From the NCBI GenBank assembly GCA_025061985.1, contig JANXAW010000026.1, positions 1-64,000 of the forward strand: DNA of 64,000 nt. The letters run 5' to 3'. Positions within the stretch are counted from its first letter, which is position 1. Every line of letters begins with the position of its first letter. Below, in pieces: positions 29,310 to 37,712 of this stretch. The translations under genes were made by a program, and so were the position numbers. The DNA is from Fimbriimonadales bacterium. Lineage in GTDB: Bacteria; Armatimonadota; Fimbriimonadia; Fimbriimonadales; GBS-DC. The notes beneath the pieces were generated by a model. It was not told the DNA's origin. It saw only the letters and a program-made list of their open reading frames with translations, and did not search any database.

Positions 29310-29984
29310 TCACAGAGCATCTTTAGAGCGTAGGAGGGCGCGCCCCATCACGACGAAATCTGCCCCCCACCGCAAGGCTTGCTCAGGAGTAGCGACCCGT
29401 TTCTGGTCGTGCGCAGGGCTGCCCACGGGGCGCACTCCCGGCGTGATAATCAGAAACTCTGGAGGCAAGTGGCGACGAAGCAGGCGCACCTCCAAGGGCG
29501 AAGCAACTACGCCGTCTAATCCTGCTTGTAGCGCCAGCTTTGCTAGGCGCAGTGTTTGCGCACGCGGAGCGCGGGGAATGCCCATCGCGTGCAAGGCAGG
29601 TGCGTCCAAGCTAGTCAGCACTGTCACCCCAATCAGAAGCGGGCGATGGGGCAAGTCGCTTAGCGCTGTGCGCGCCGCTTCCAACATCGCTACTCCACCC
29701 ATAACGTGGAGCGTGAGCATCCATACCCCAAACTCCGCTGCTTGGCGCACCGCCTGCGCCACTACATTTGGTATGTCGTGGAACTTGAGGTCTAAAAAGA
29801 TGCGTTCTGCCCCCGCCTCATGCAAGGTGTGAATCACAGGCAAGCCATGCGCGAGATGCAGCACGCTCCCAACCTTATACGCATACACCTTATCGCGGTA
29901 CTGCTGCACCCAGTCGCACGCCTGACCTATGTTGGGCGTGTCTAAGGCGAGAATCGTGCGCTGCGCTACCGATCCATTACCCAT
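29310..29984 (-). CDS. pyrF: orotidine 5'-phosphate decarboxylase
   Basis: ILALDTPNIGQACDWVQQYRDKVYAYKVGSVL...IFLDLKFHDIPNVVAQA. Confidence 0.93.
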   Translation of the reverse strand: MGNGSVAQRTILALDTPNIGQACDWVQQYRDKVYAYKVGSVLHLAHGLPVIHTLHEAGAERIFLDLKFHDIPNVVAQAVRQAAEFGVWMLTLHVMGGVAMLEAARTALSDLPHRPLLIGVTVLTSLDAPALHAMGIPRAPRAQTLRLAKLALQAGLDGVVASPLEVRLLRRHLPPEFLIITPGVRPVGSPAHDQKRVATPEQALRWGADFVVMGRALLRSKDAL

Positions 29985-29987
29985 TCT

Positions 29988-30509
29988 TCACCCTTTGCTG
30001 GCGCGGATGGCTTTTTGCAACTCAGCTTCCAGCTTGCGCCCAATCGCTGGCGCATAGCCTACCTGCACGAATTGGATTTTGCCCTGAGCATCAATGATCA
30101 CAAAGGTTGGGATGCCACTCACACGATAGGCTTTGGCAACAGCCCCATCCTTGTCCAGGAGCACTGTAAAGTCGTAGTTGTTTCGCTGCATAAAAGCGCG
30201 CACCCTCTCCTCGCTCTCCCGCAAGTTGATGGTGAGGATATGGGCCTCCTCGCCGTACTTTTTCGCCAGCTGTTGCGTATGGGGTAAAGCAGCCCGGCAT
30301 GGGCCGCACCATGTCGCCCAGAAATCCAAGTACACGGGTTTACCACGCAGTTTGCTCAGCTCTACTTCCGTGCCGTCTAGCGAGGTGAGCTTGAAGTTGG
30401 GGGCTTCGCTGCCGATTGGCAGCGTTTCCTCTTCCTGCTGGAACACAGCGTACGCACTGCCAAGCACCACTGCGCCCAGCATTAGCCCTATCCAGAACCG
30501 CTTGCTCAT
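29988..30509 (-). CDS. TlpA/ResA-like membrane-anchored thioredoxin
   Basis: VYLDFWATWCGPCRAALPHTQQLAKKYG with N-terminal TM. Confidence 0.9.
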   Translation of the reverse strand: MSKRFWIGLMLGAVVLGSAYAVFQQEEETLPIGSEAPNFKLTSLDGTEVELSKLRGKPVYLDFWATWCGPCRAALPHTQQLAKKYGEEAHILTINLRESEERVRAFMQRNNYDFTVLLDKDGAVAKAYRVSGIPTFVIIDAQGKIQFVQVGYAPAIGRKLEAELQKAIRASKG

Positions 30510-30531
30510 CTTGGTACGCCTCCGGCGATAG

Positions 30532-30539
30532 AGTATACC
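30532..30539 (-). promoter_or_regulatory. GGTATACT box upstream of the TlpA-like gene
   Basis: 22 nt from ATG, GGAGG between. Confidence 0.5.
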
Positions 30540-30646
30540 GCTTGCGCAACGGGAGTAGCCTTGCAACTCACGCGGAGCGCAAAAAGCGGAATGCCACGCT
30601 TGGTGCTAGGAGTGTGGAATAACGCTTTGGAGGCGCTGCGGGCAGC

Positions 30647-31522
30647 ATGACCACCATTATAGGCTTCGTCGTTGTATTTGGGGCAGTGTTCGGCGGCTTT
30701 ATTATGCACGGCGGGAAGATTGCCGCCCTGATTCAGGTTTCGGAGTTCGTGATCATCGGTGGCGCGGGGTTGGGTGCCCTAATTGCTTCTAACCCTCCCA
30801 GCGTTATCGCAGGAATTGTCAGGGGCGTCTTGGGTTTGCTCAAGGGCAGCCCCTATAGCAAGAAAGAGACCTTCTTGGAGCTGCTTCGCGCTCTGTTTGC
30901 CCTGTTCACCTTAGCCCGCAAGGAGGGGCTGCTGGCGTTGGAGCAGCATGTGGAACGCCCGCACGAAAGCTCGCTATTCCAGCAGTTCCCTTTCCTTTCC
31001 AGCAATCACCACGCGCTGAATTTCTTGTGCGACACGATGAAAGTGGTGCTTTCGGGGGCAGTCGGCGCGTTTGAGCTGGCAGAACTCACCGAAGCCGATC
31101 TTGAAAAGCACCATGAGGAGGCAATGCGTCCCTCGCACGCCCTCAGCAAAATCGGCGATGCGATGCCAGGTTTTGGAATCGTCGCAGCTGTGTTGGGCGT
31201 TGTCATCACGATGGGTTACCTAGACCAAGGTCCCGAAACGATTGGACAGAAGGTCGCAGCCGCGCTGGTAGGCACTTTCCTAGGCGTGCTACTGGCATAC
31301 GGCGTGTTTCAGCCACTGGCTATGGCGCTAGAGCACCAAGCTCACGCCGAAGCGCAGTATTACCAGTGCATTCGTCAGGCGTTGATTGCGTTTGCACGAG
31401 GCGATGCCCCACTAACTTGCATTGAGTTCGCGCGGCGCAGCATTGAGCCCCATGTGCGCCCCTCCTTCCAAGAGATGGAGGAAGCGGTGAAAGGCGGTGG
31501 CAGCGTCGCACAAGCCGCCTAA
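30647..31522 (+). CDS. motA: flagellar motor stator protein MotA
   Basis: TTIIGFVVVFGAVFGGFIMHGGKIAALIQVSEFVIIGGAGLGALIASNP...GIVAAVLGVVITMGYL. Confidence 0.95.
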   Translation: MTTIIGFVVVFGAVFGGFIMHGGKIAALIQVSEFVIIGGAGLGALIASNPPSVIAGIVRGVLGLLKGSPYSKKETFLELLRALFALFTLARKEGLLALEQHVERPHESSLFQQFPFLSSNHHALNFLCDTMKVVLSGAVGAFELAELTEADLEKHHEEAMRPSHALSKIGDAMPGFGIVAAVLGVVITMGYLDQGPETIGQKVAAALVGTFLGVLLAYGVFQPLAMALEHQAHAEAQYYQCIRQALIAFARGDAPLTCIEFARRSIEPHVRPSFQEMEEAVKGGGSVAQAA

Positions 31523-31538
31523 CCGCAGGAGGTTGCCA

Positions 31539-32378
31539 ATGGCAAAGAATGGCGGTAGCGAGATCCGCATCATAAAGAAGAAAAACGGTGGGCACGGGCA
31601 TCATGGGGGCGCGTGGAAAGTCGCCTACGCCGACTTCGTCACTGCAATGATGGCTTTCTTCTTGGTGATGTGGCTCATCGGCTTAGACGCGAAAACGCGC
31701 GCTGCCATCGCTGCCTACTTTCGCGACCCTGTGGGCTTTATGGAAGCAGTGCGCAGAAGCGAAGCTATTTTCACCATCAACGATGCCCTACCCCCCGGCG
31801 GTAAAAACACACCCCATATGCCACGCGCCCCCAAAGACGGCAACCCTCGCCCGACTAAAGATCGCAAAACCGAACGTCGGGCGCTGGAGCAACTCAGGCG
31901 TGAGTTGGAAGGCGCTATAGCAAGCATTCCCGAACTCGCTCACCTCAAAGACCACGTGGAAATCGAGTTTGTCAAGGAGGGGCTGCGGATTGAGCTGCTG
32001 GAGGGCAAGGAGCCGATGTTCTTTCGGACGGGCAGCGCGCAGCTCACGCCTGCTGCACGTCGCCTGCTGACCCTTATCGCCCAAAAACTTGGCAAACTGG
32101 ACAACCACATCGTGGTGGAAGGGCACACTGATGCCCAGCCCTATCGCGCGGGTGCGCACTACACCAACTGGGAACTGTCTACCGACCGTGCAAACGCCGC
32201 GCGGCGCGTGTTGGAAAGCTCTGGACTGCGCAAGGGGCAAGTCTTGGAAGTACGCGGCTACGCCGATACACGCCCCCGAAACCCCTACGACCCCTTCCAC
32301 TACTCCAATCGGCGTGTGTCGCTACTGATTCCCTACCTCTCTAAGGAGGAGGCTGAGTCTCTCAAAAGCGTTCCGTGA
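31539..32378 (+). CDS. motB: flagellar motor protein MotB
   Basis: AWKVAYADFVTAMMAFFLVMWLIGL plus OmpA-like VEGHTDAQPY...LSTDRANAARRVLE. Confidence 0.95.
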   Translation: MAKNGGSEIRIIKKKNGGHGHHGGAWKVAYADFVTAMMAFFLVMWLIGLDAKTRAAIAAYFRDPVGFMEAVRRSEAIFTINDALPPGGKNTPHMPRAPKDGNPRPTKDRKTERRALEQLRRELEGAIASIPELAHLKDHVEIEFVKEGLRIELLEGKEPMFFRTGSAQLTPAARRLLTLIAQKLGKLDNHIVVEGHTDAQPYRAGAHYTNWELSTDRANAARRVLESSGLRKGQVLEVRGYADTRPRNPYDPFHYSNRRVSLLIPYLSKEEAESLKSVP

Positions 32379-32433
32379 CGCCTCAAAATGGCTTGCGTAA
32401 ACGGGTTCTGTCTGCAATGGGGCTTTTCGCTTC

Positions 32434-32461
32434 GAGGGGGCGGTTGCTACCCCCGCTTTTT
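32434..32461 (+). terminator. rho-independent terminator after motB
   Basis: GGGGG...CCCCCGCTTTTT. Confidence 0.6.
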
Positions 32462-32527
32462 GTCCGCAGCACACCAATGTTGGGGGAGAGGCACAGCTGC
32501 TCAAAGGCTTCTCGCCTAGCAAGCCCG

Positions 32528-33838
32528 CTATATGCCTCCGCGCGCCTTAACCTGCAAATAGTGGTTGACCAAAGCGGGCACTAAAGTGTCAGGGTCGGCG
32601 TCGATGCAGTGGATTCCCATCCGCTCCAAGGTACGAATAGCTGCAAGGCGGTCGCTGAGCGTTTGCGTGGCAACTGCACGACGATAAAAAGTGGCGGGGG
32701 TGTCGGGCACTTGGCGGCTCCACGCATGTAAGCGCGGGTCTGCTACTGTAGCTGCCACGCACAGATGTTGCTGGCTCAAAGCACGCAATGCATGAAGCAC
32801 CATCCGCGATGCGTCGGGGTCAATCAGGTCAGTAAACAGTACGATAAGCGAGCGCTTGCGCCAACGCTTTGCTAAGTAAGTGGAGGCGTACAGGTAGTCT
32901 GGCTCTACCAAGCGAGGCTGAACATCGTGGAGTGTCTCTACAATCTTGCCAACCTGGCTGCGCCCCCGTTGGGGCACGAGGAACGCATCAATTTCGTCAG
33001 CGAACACCAGCGCTCCCACCTTGTCGTCCATCTGTACAGCAACATATGCCAACATCAACGCTGCGTTGAGCACTGCATCAAACTTGCGCTTGCCTTTCAC
33101 TTCCGCCAGCATGTTGCGCCCTGCATCCAGCATTAGCACCACGCTTTGGCTACGCTCGACCTGGTAATCCCGCACGATAGGTTTACCGCGACGCGCCGTG
33201 GCTTTCCAATCGATTTTGCGGAACTCGTCATCAGGGGTGTATTCGCGCAATGACTCGAATTCGGTGCCCTGCCCGCGCAATCGCAGTTGGCGAAAGCCCA
33301 TCTGTTGGAGCCGTCCTCGGTGGCGCAGTAGGTCATACTCCCGCAGTTGCAGTAGGTTTGGGTAAACGGGCACGCGCTCGCGTGCTGGTAAGCGGTAATC
33401 CCGCGCCGTAAGTCCCAAAAGCCCCTCCACACGCAAGAACACATCCTCAAAGCGTGCCTCTCCTCGATAGCGTGGCGTAAGGTGATAAGTAACGCGAACC
33501 ACTTGATCGGGTACCAGCTTCACGGCGAACTCGCGCTGGTCATAGTCGCAAAATGGCGGTGGCTCGTCGCGCAGCCGAGCGCGGCGTACCGTGCGCATCG
33601 TGTGACGCAGCAGCAGTTCGATTCGATTGGACGCGCCTAGGGAGAGCACACGCTCGTGCTTGCGTTGAACCTCGAACGCGCTTGCACGGGGCAAAGTAAA
33701 GGCATCCGTGGTGATCGCGAGAACCGCCAGTAGGTCTACAAGCAGCACTAGCCCTAGCAAATCAGGGCGGGCGGCGCCCGCCAGGGCAACCAGCCCGCCC
33801 AATCCCAGCGCGATCCACGCGCGGTAGGTTAGCACCAT
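32528..33838 (-). CDS. DUF58 domain protein
   Basis: GTEFESLREYTPDDEFRKIDWKATARRGKPIVRDYQVERSQSVVLMLDAGRNM. Confidence 0.9.
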   Translation of the reverse strand: MVLTYRAWIALGLGGLVALAGAARPDLLGLVLLVDLLAVLAITTDAFTLPRASAFEVQRKHERVLSLGASNRIELLLRHTMRTVRRARLRDEPPPFCDYDQREFAVKLVPDQVVRVTYHLTPRYRGEARFEDVFLRVEGLLGLTARDYRLPARERVPVYPNLLQLREYDLLRHRGRLQQMGFRQLRLRGQGTEFESLREYTPDDEFRKIDWKATARRGKPIVRDYQVERSQSVVLMLDAGRNMLAEVKGKRKFDAVLNAALMLAYVAVQMDDKVGALVFADEIDAFLVPQRGRSQVGKIVETLHDVQPRLVEPDYLYASTYLAKRWRKRSLIVLFTDLIDPDASRMVLHALRALSQQHLCVAATVADPRLHAWSRQVPDTPATFYRRAVATQTLSDRLAAIRTLERMGIHCIDADPDTLVPALVNHYLQVKARGGI

Positions 33839-33842
33839 TAGA

Positions 33843-34730
33843 CTAGAGCCGAATGTACTTGTAGCACTTGCCCAAGTTGTCTTCGGTCACTACGCCCTCC
33901 AGATAGGGGCGGCACGAGTTGAATGGGTCGTTCGGTTGCGTGCCCACATACCGGGCGTAGGGCGTGCCCGACACACACCAGAAGTCAGCTCCTTCGCGTC
34001 TGACGAAGGGGTCTGCACCAGAGCGCCCTGGGTAAGTATAGAACATCCCCTGCCCAGCTTGCCCCAGCTTGCGCGCTTTCACGGCCTTTGCATGCCCGTC
34101 CACATAGTTGGCTTGCACGAACTCGCTGTGGCGCGCGCGCACAGGCACGATTAGGAAAATGGTGCTTAAGTCAGGCTTGCGTCGAAGCACGTTGCCTGTA
34201 CCCCCAAGCGCCAAGTCGGCTTCGAAGTTAATGGTTGTCTCCGCCGGGAACTCCACCTCGGCAAGTGAAACCGTTCCTTTCCTAACAGCGGCCGGATTCT
34301 GGTCGATCCGAGTGCGCCCAGGCGGCAGCAGGTCGTAGTTGTACATATAGCTAATCGTCTCGGGCAAGTTGCAAGTGGGAATGCCAAGTACTGCGACAAA
34401 GCCTGCATTCAAGTAGAGCGCGTTCGGCTCGCTGGGGCACCTTACAATGTCAAGATTCTTGATGTAAGGGTAGATGGCGTCGAATAGGGTAAACGCGCAT
34501 GGTCGCCCAGCAGCGTTGAAAGCAGGCTCGTACACAGCCATCGGAAATTTCTCGTCGTAGTCATGGGTGTAGGCGAGTGTGGCTGTCGCCATCTGCTTGA
34601 GGTTGTTCATGCACTGGGTCTGGCGCGCTTTCTCGCGCGCTTGCGCAAACACCGGGAACAGAATCGCAGCTAGAATGGCGATAATCGCGATTACCACCAA
34701 TAGCTCGATTAGTGTGAAGCCTTTTCGCAT
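33843..34730 (-). CDS. DUF1559-type prepilin-like protein
   Basis: [46 protein letters not shown] ... [15 protein letters not shown]. Confidence 0.93.
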   Translation of the reverse strand: MRKGFTLIELLVVIAIIAILAAILFPVFAQAREKARQTQCMNNLKQMATATLAYTHDYDEKFPMAVYEPAFNAAGRPCAFTLFDAIYPYIKNLDIVRCPSEPNALYLNAGFVAVLGIPTCNLPETISYMYNYDLLPPGRTRIDQNPAAVRKGTVSLAEVEFPAETTINFEADLALGGTGNVLRRKPDLSTIFLIVPVRARHSEFVQANYVDGHAKAVKARKLGQAGQGMFYTYPGRSGADPFVRREGADFWCVSGTPYARYVGTQPNDPFNSCRPYLEGVVTEDNLGKCYKYIRL

Positions 34731-34906
34731 ACTGCATCCTCCTCGGCAAAGTTAGGCTCTGGAACTCCCGGCAGTGCTCCAGAAAGGTGGCATCAGCCCC
34801 TTCTGCCAGGCGGACATCCCCTACCACCTTCCTGTGGCATGCCTATTATACATCTTACACATCGCCCTATGGACTCCTGCTGGAAGTCGCGAGACTTACT
34901 GGACGG

Positions 34907-35947
34907 TTAGTCATAAGAAAACTCCTCGTCGGCGCGGTAGCTACTCGTCAGTTGCTTGACTAACTGGCGCAGGAGGTCGTTAAGCAAGGCACTTGCGCCG
35001 AAGCGAAACCGCTCAGGCGTAAGCCACATTTCGCCCAGCGTTTCGTACACCAGCACGAGATAGCGCAGAGCGTCTTTTGCCGTGCGAATGCCCCCCGCGG
35101 GTTTCATACCCACGGCGCGCCCCGTAGCGTCGTAAAAATCGCGAATCGCTTCTAACATCACCAAGGTGGCAGGCAACGTAGCTGCGGGCTGTATTTTGCC
35201 TGTGCTGGTTTTGATGAAATCGGCTCCCGCCATCAAAGCGATATGCGCTGCGCGACGGATGGCGTCGTAGTCGCCTAACTCCCCTGTTTCTAAGATGACC
35301 TTGAGGCGAACACGCTCCCCGCAAAGCTCTTTGACCCTGGCGATTTCGTCGAACACACGCCGATAGTCCCCCTGCAAAAACGCTCCGCGATTGATGACCA
35401 TATCGATCTCGTCGGCTCCCTCGCGGATTGCCCATTTCACATCGGCAAGGCGTAGCGAGAAGGGATATTGCCCTGATGGGAACGCAGTAGCCACGGTCGC
35501 CACTTTGACAGGAGTGCCTTGCAATGCCTCCTTCGCAACGCCAATAAAGTTCGGATACACGCACACAGCGGCTACAGGGGGCGCTGCGACGGTCTCAGCG
35601 TCTGGCATGCCCGCGCGCGGCGTGTAGGGTTGACGCGCGCGGCTACATAGGCGGCGCACTTTCTCTACTGTGTCTGCCCCCTCCAGCGTGGTGAGATCGC
35701 ACATGCTAATCGCAAGACGCAGCGCGTTAATCTTGGTGTGTTTTTTGAGGCTGCGCTTGCTCAGCCACTCGCAGCGCTGCTGCAGTTCATAAGCGTTCAC
35801 GGGAGGCACAGTGCGCCACGCTTGCCCTGCTCTCGGGATAAGGCGACGCAACGCCTTGTGGTCGGAAATGTCTACGCCCACCAGTTCGCCAAACGGGATA
35901 GGCGCTGGTTGCACTCGCAACGGTTTGGTGGCAGCAGTTGTTGGCAT
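34907..35947 (-). CDS. deoC: deoxyribose-phosphate aldolase
   Basis: VATVATAFPSGQYPFSLRLADVKWAIREGADEIDMVINRGAFLQGDYRRV...GADFIKTSTGK...GMKPAGGIRTAKDA. Confidence 0.93.
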   Translation of the reverse strand: MPTTAATKPLRVQPAPIPFGELVGVDISDHKALRRLIPRAGQAWRTVPPVNAYELQQRCEWLSKRSLKKHTKINALRLAISMCDLTTLEGADTVEKVRRLCSRARQPYTPRAGMPDAETVAAPPVAAVCVYPNFIGVAKEALQGTPVKVATVATAFPSGQYPFSLRLADVKWAIREGADEIDMVINRGAFLQGDYRRVFDEIARVKELCGERVRLKVILETGELGDYDAIRRAAHIALMAGADFIKTSTGKIQPAATLPATLVMLEAIRDFYDATGRAVGMKPAGGIRTAKDALRYLVLVYETLGEMWLTPERFRFGASALLNDLLRQLVKQLTSSYRADEEFSYD

Positions 35948-35964
35948 ATGCTACTTGATATGCC
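35943..35964. repeat. inverted repeat GGCATAT-N8-ATATGCC across the deoC start
   Basis: perfect 7-bp arms between divergent deoC and hrcA. Confidence 0.65.
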
Positions 35965-36001
35965 CACGCTCGTCAGATTCCTGCTGAGTTGCCCTATTCG
36001 A

Positions 36002-36009
36002 GGTAGAAT
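36002..36009 (+). promoter_or_regulatory. GGTAGAAT box upstream of hrcA
   Basis: 18 nt from GTG. Confidence 0.45.
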
Positions 36010-36027
36010 CGAAGGTGGTGAGGCTCT

Positions 36028-37089
36028 GTGCCACGCCGCGCGGCTACAGATCCAAACGTGTTGGATGCGCGCAAGGCAGCGATTTTGCGCGCGGTAACGC
36101 GCGAGCATATCCGCACGGGTGAACCCGTTGGCTCGCAGGCGATTGTGCAACGCTACGCGCTGGGTATCAAGCCCGCCACAGTGCGCAACGAGATGGCGGT
36201 GATGACGGAATATGGCTATCTGCTTCAGCCGCATACCAGCGCGGGGCGTGTGCCGACCACGCGCGGCTATCGCTACTACGTAGAACACCTAATCGGTGGC
36301 GTTCCAAGGCTGCGCATTGAAAGCTACCTCAAGCAGCTGCCCGAACCTGGCGAGAGCCTTGAAGAGACATTAGAAGCTACGCTGCAAATCTTAGCACGCG
36401 CTGCCCGCTACATTGCCTTCGCCGCCACGGCGCGCGATGAAACGATCCGTGTGCTACGCTACGTGCTAACCCCTTGTGGCGCGCGGCGCGTGCTCTCGGT
36501 GGTGATTTTAGAACATGGCGCGGTCGATAACCGTTTGGTAGAGCTGGGCTATGCGCCTTCTCAGCGCGCCCTCAACCGTATCCAGGGCGTGCTCGCCTCG
36601 CTGATTGAGGGGCAAACCGTGCGCGCCGTGCTGCAGTTAGACCCAAACCAACCCCCCGCTATGGAGTCGCCAGAGGAGCGCGAGGCAATTGCAACGCTAT
36701 TGCGCACAGCCCAACATCAACTTCAGGAGGCAACTGAGGGCGAACTACTTTATGCAGGCACGGTGTACATGCTCCACCAGCCTGAGTTTCAGCGTGAGGT
36801 GTACCAGCTGGAGGCGGTCTTGCGCGTGCTGGAAGAGCGTAAGTCGCTCTACCGCCTGCTTCGAAAGCACGGCGAAGCAGATGTGCAACTCACTATTGGC
36901 GAGGAGAACCCGATAGAGGCGTTGCGCTGCTGCACGCTGATTAGCGCGCGCTACTATGTGGGTACGCGCCCTGCGGGAGTGATTGGGCTAATGGGACCCG
37001 TGCGCATGGACTATGACCACGCCCTGCCTACCGTTCGTCGCACGGCGCAGGCACTAAGCGACTTGCTCACACGCACCCTGCTTTCGTAG
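36028..37089 (+). CDS. hrcA: heat-inducible transcriptional repressor HrcA
   Basis: LDARKAAILRAVTREHIRTGEPVGSQAIVQRYALGIKPATVRNEMAVMTEYGYLLQPHTSAGRVPTTRGYRYYVE; GTG start. Confidence 0.95.
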   Translation: MPRRAATDPNVLDARKAAILRAVTREHIRTGEPVGSQAIVQRYALGIKPATVRNEMAVMTEYGYLLQPHTSAGRVPTTRGYRYYVEHLIGGVPRLRIESYLKQLPEPGESLEETLEATLQILARAARYIAFAATARDETIRVLRYVLTPCGARRVLSVVILEHGAVDNRLVELGYAPSQRALNRIQGVLASLIEGQTVRAVLQLDPNQPPAMESPEEREAIATLLRTAQHQLQEATEGELLYAGTVYMLHQPEFQREVYQLEAVLRVLEERKSLYRLLRKHGEADVQLTIGEENPIEALRCCTLISARYYVGTRPAGVIGLMGPVRMDYDHALPTVRRTAQALSDLLTRTLLS

Positions 37090-37124
37090 CGTCAGCATCC
37101 GCGCTAACATAGGAGAGTTCCACG

Positions 37125-37694
37125 ATGCGAGTTCTGATGATTGACAACTACGACAGTTTTACTTACAATCTGGTGCAATACCTTGGCGAGCTGGGCGCGG
37201 ATATCACCGTCGTGCGTAACGACGAAATCACCGTCGAGCAGGCGCTTGCCCTCAAACCCGACCGCATTGTAATCTCGCCTGGCCCGTGCACTCCCTATGA
37301 GGCAGGCATCAGCATCCCGCTAATCCAGGCAGCTGCAGGCAAAGTTCCCCTCTTAGGCGTATGCTTGGGGCACCAAGCGATCGGCGCGGCATTTGGTGGC
37401 AAGATTGTACGTGCGAAACGCCCTATGCACGGCAAAGAGTCGCTGGTGCGCCATACGAACGTGGGCGTGTTTCGCGGCACACCGAACCCCTTGCGCGCCA
37501 TCCGCTACCACTCGCTGGTCATTGAGCGCGCCACTCTCCCCGACTGCCTCGAAATCACTGCCGAAAGCGAGGATGACCACGAGATTATGGGCGTGCGCCA
37601 CAAAGCCTATCCTATCGAGGGCGTGCAATTTCACCCCGAATCGATCCTTAGCGAGGCGGGGATGCAAATCCTAAAGAACTTTTTGGAGGGCTAA
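37125..37694 (+). CDS. trpG: anthranilate/aminodeoxychorismate synthase glutamine amidotransferase component
   Basis: [21 protein letters not shown]-like start, [24 protein letters not shown]. Confidence 0.92.
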   Translation: MRVLMIDNYDSFTYNLVQYLGELGADITVVRNDEITVEQALALKPDRIVISPGPCTPYEAGISIPLIQAAAGKVPLLGVCLGHQAIGAAFGGKIVRAKRPMHGKESLVRHTNVGVFRGTPNPLRAIRYHSLVIERATLPDCLEITAESEDDHEIMGVRHKAYPIEGVQFHPESILSEAGMQILKNFLEG

Positions 37695-37712
37695 GCCCTT
37701 GCGGTCTGCTCC

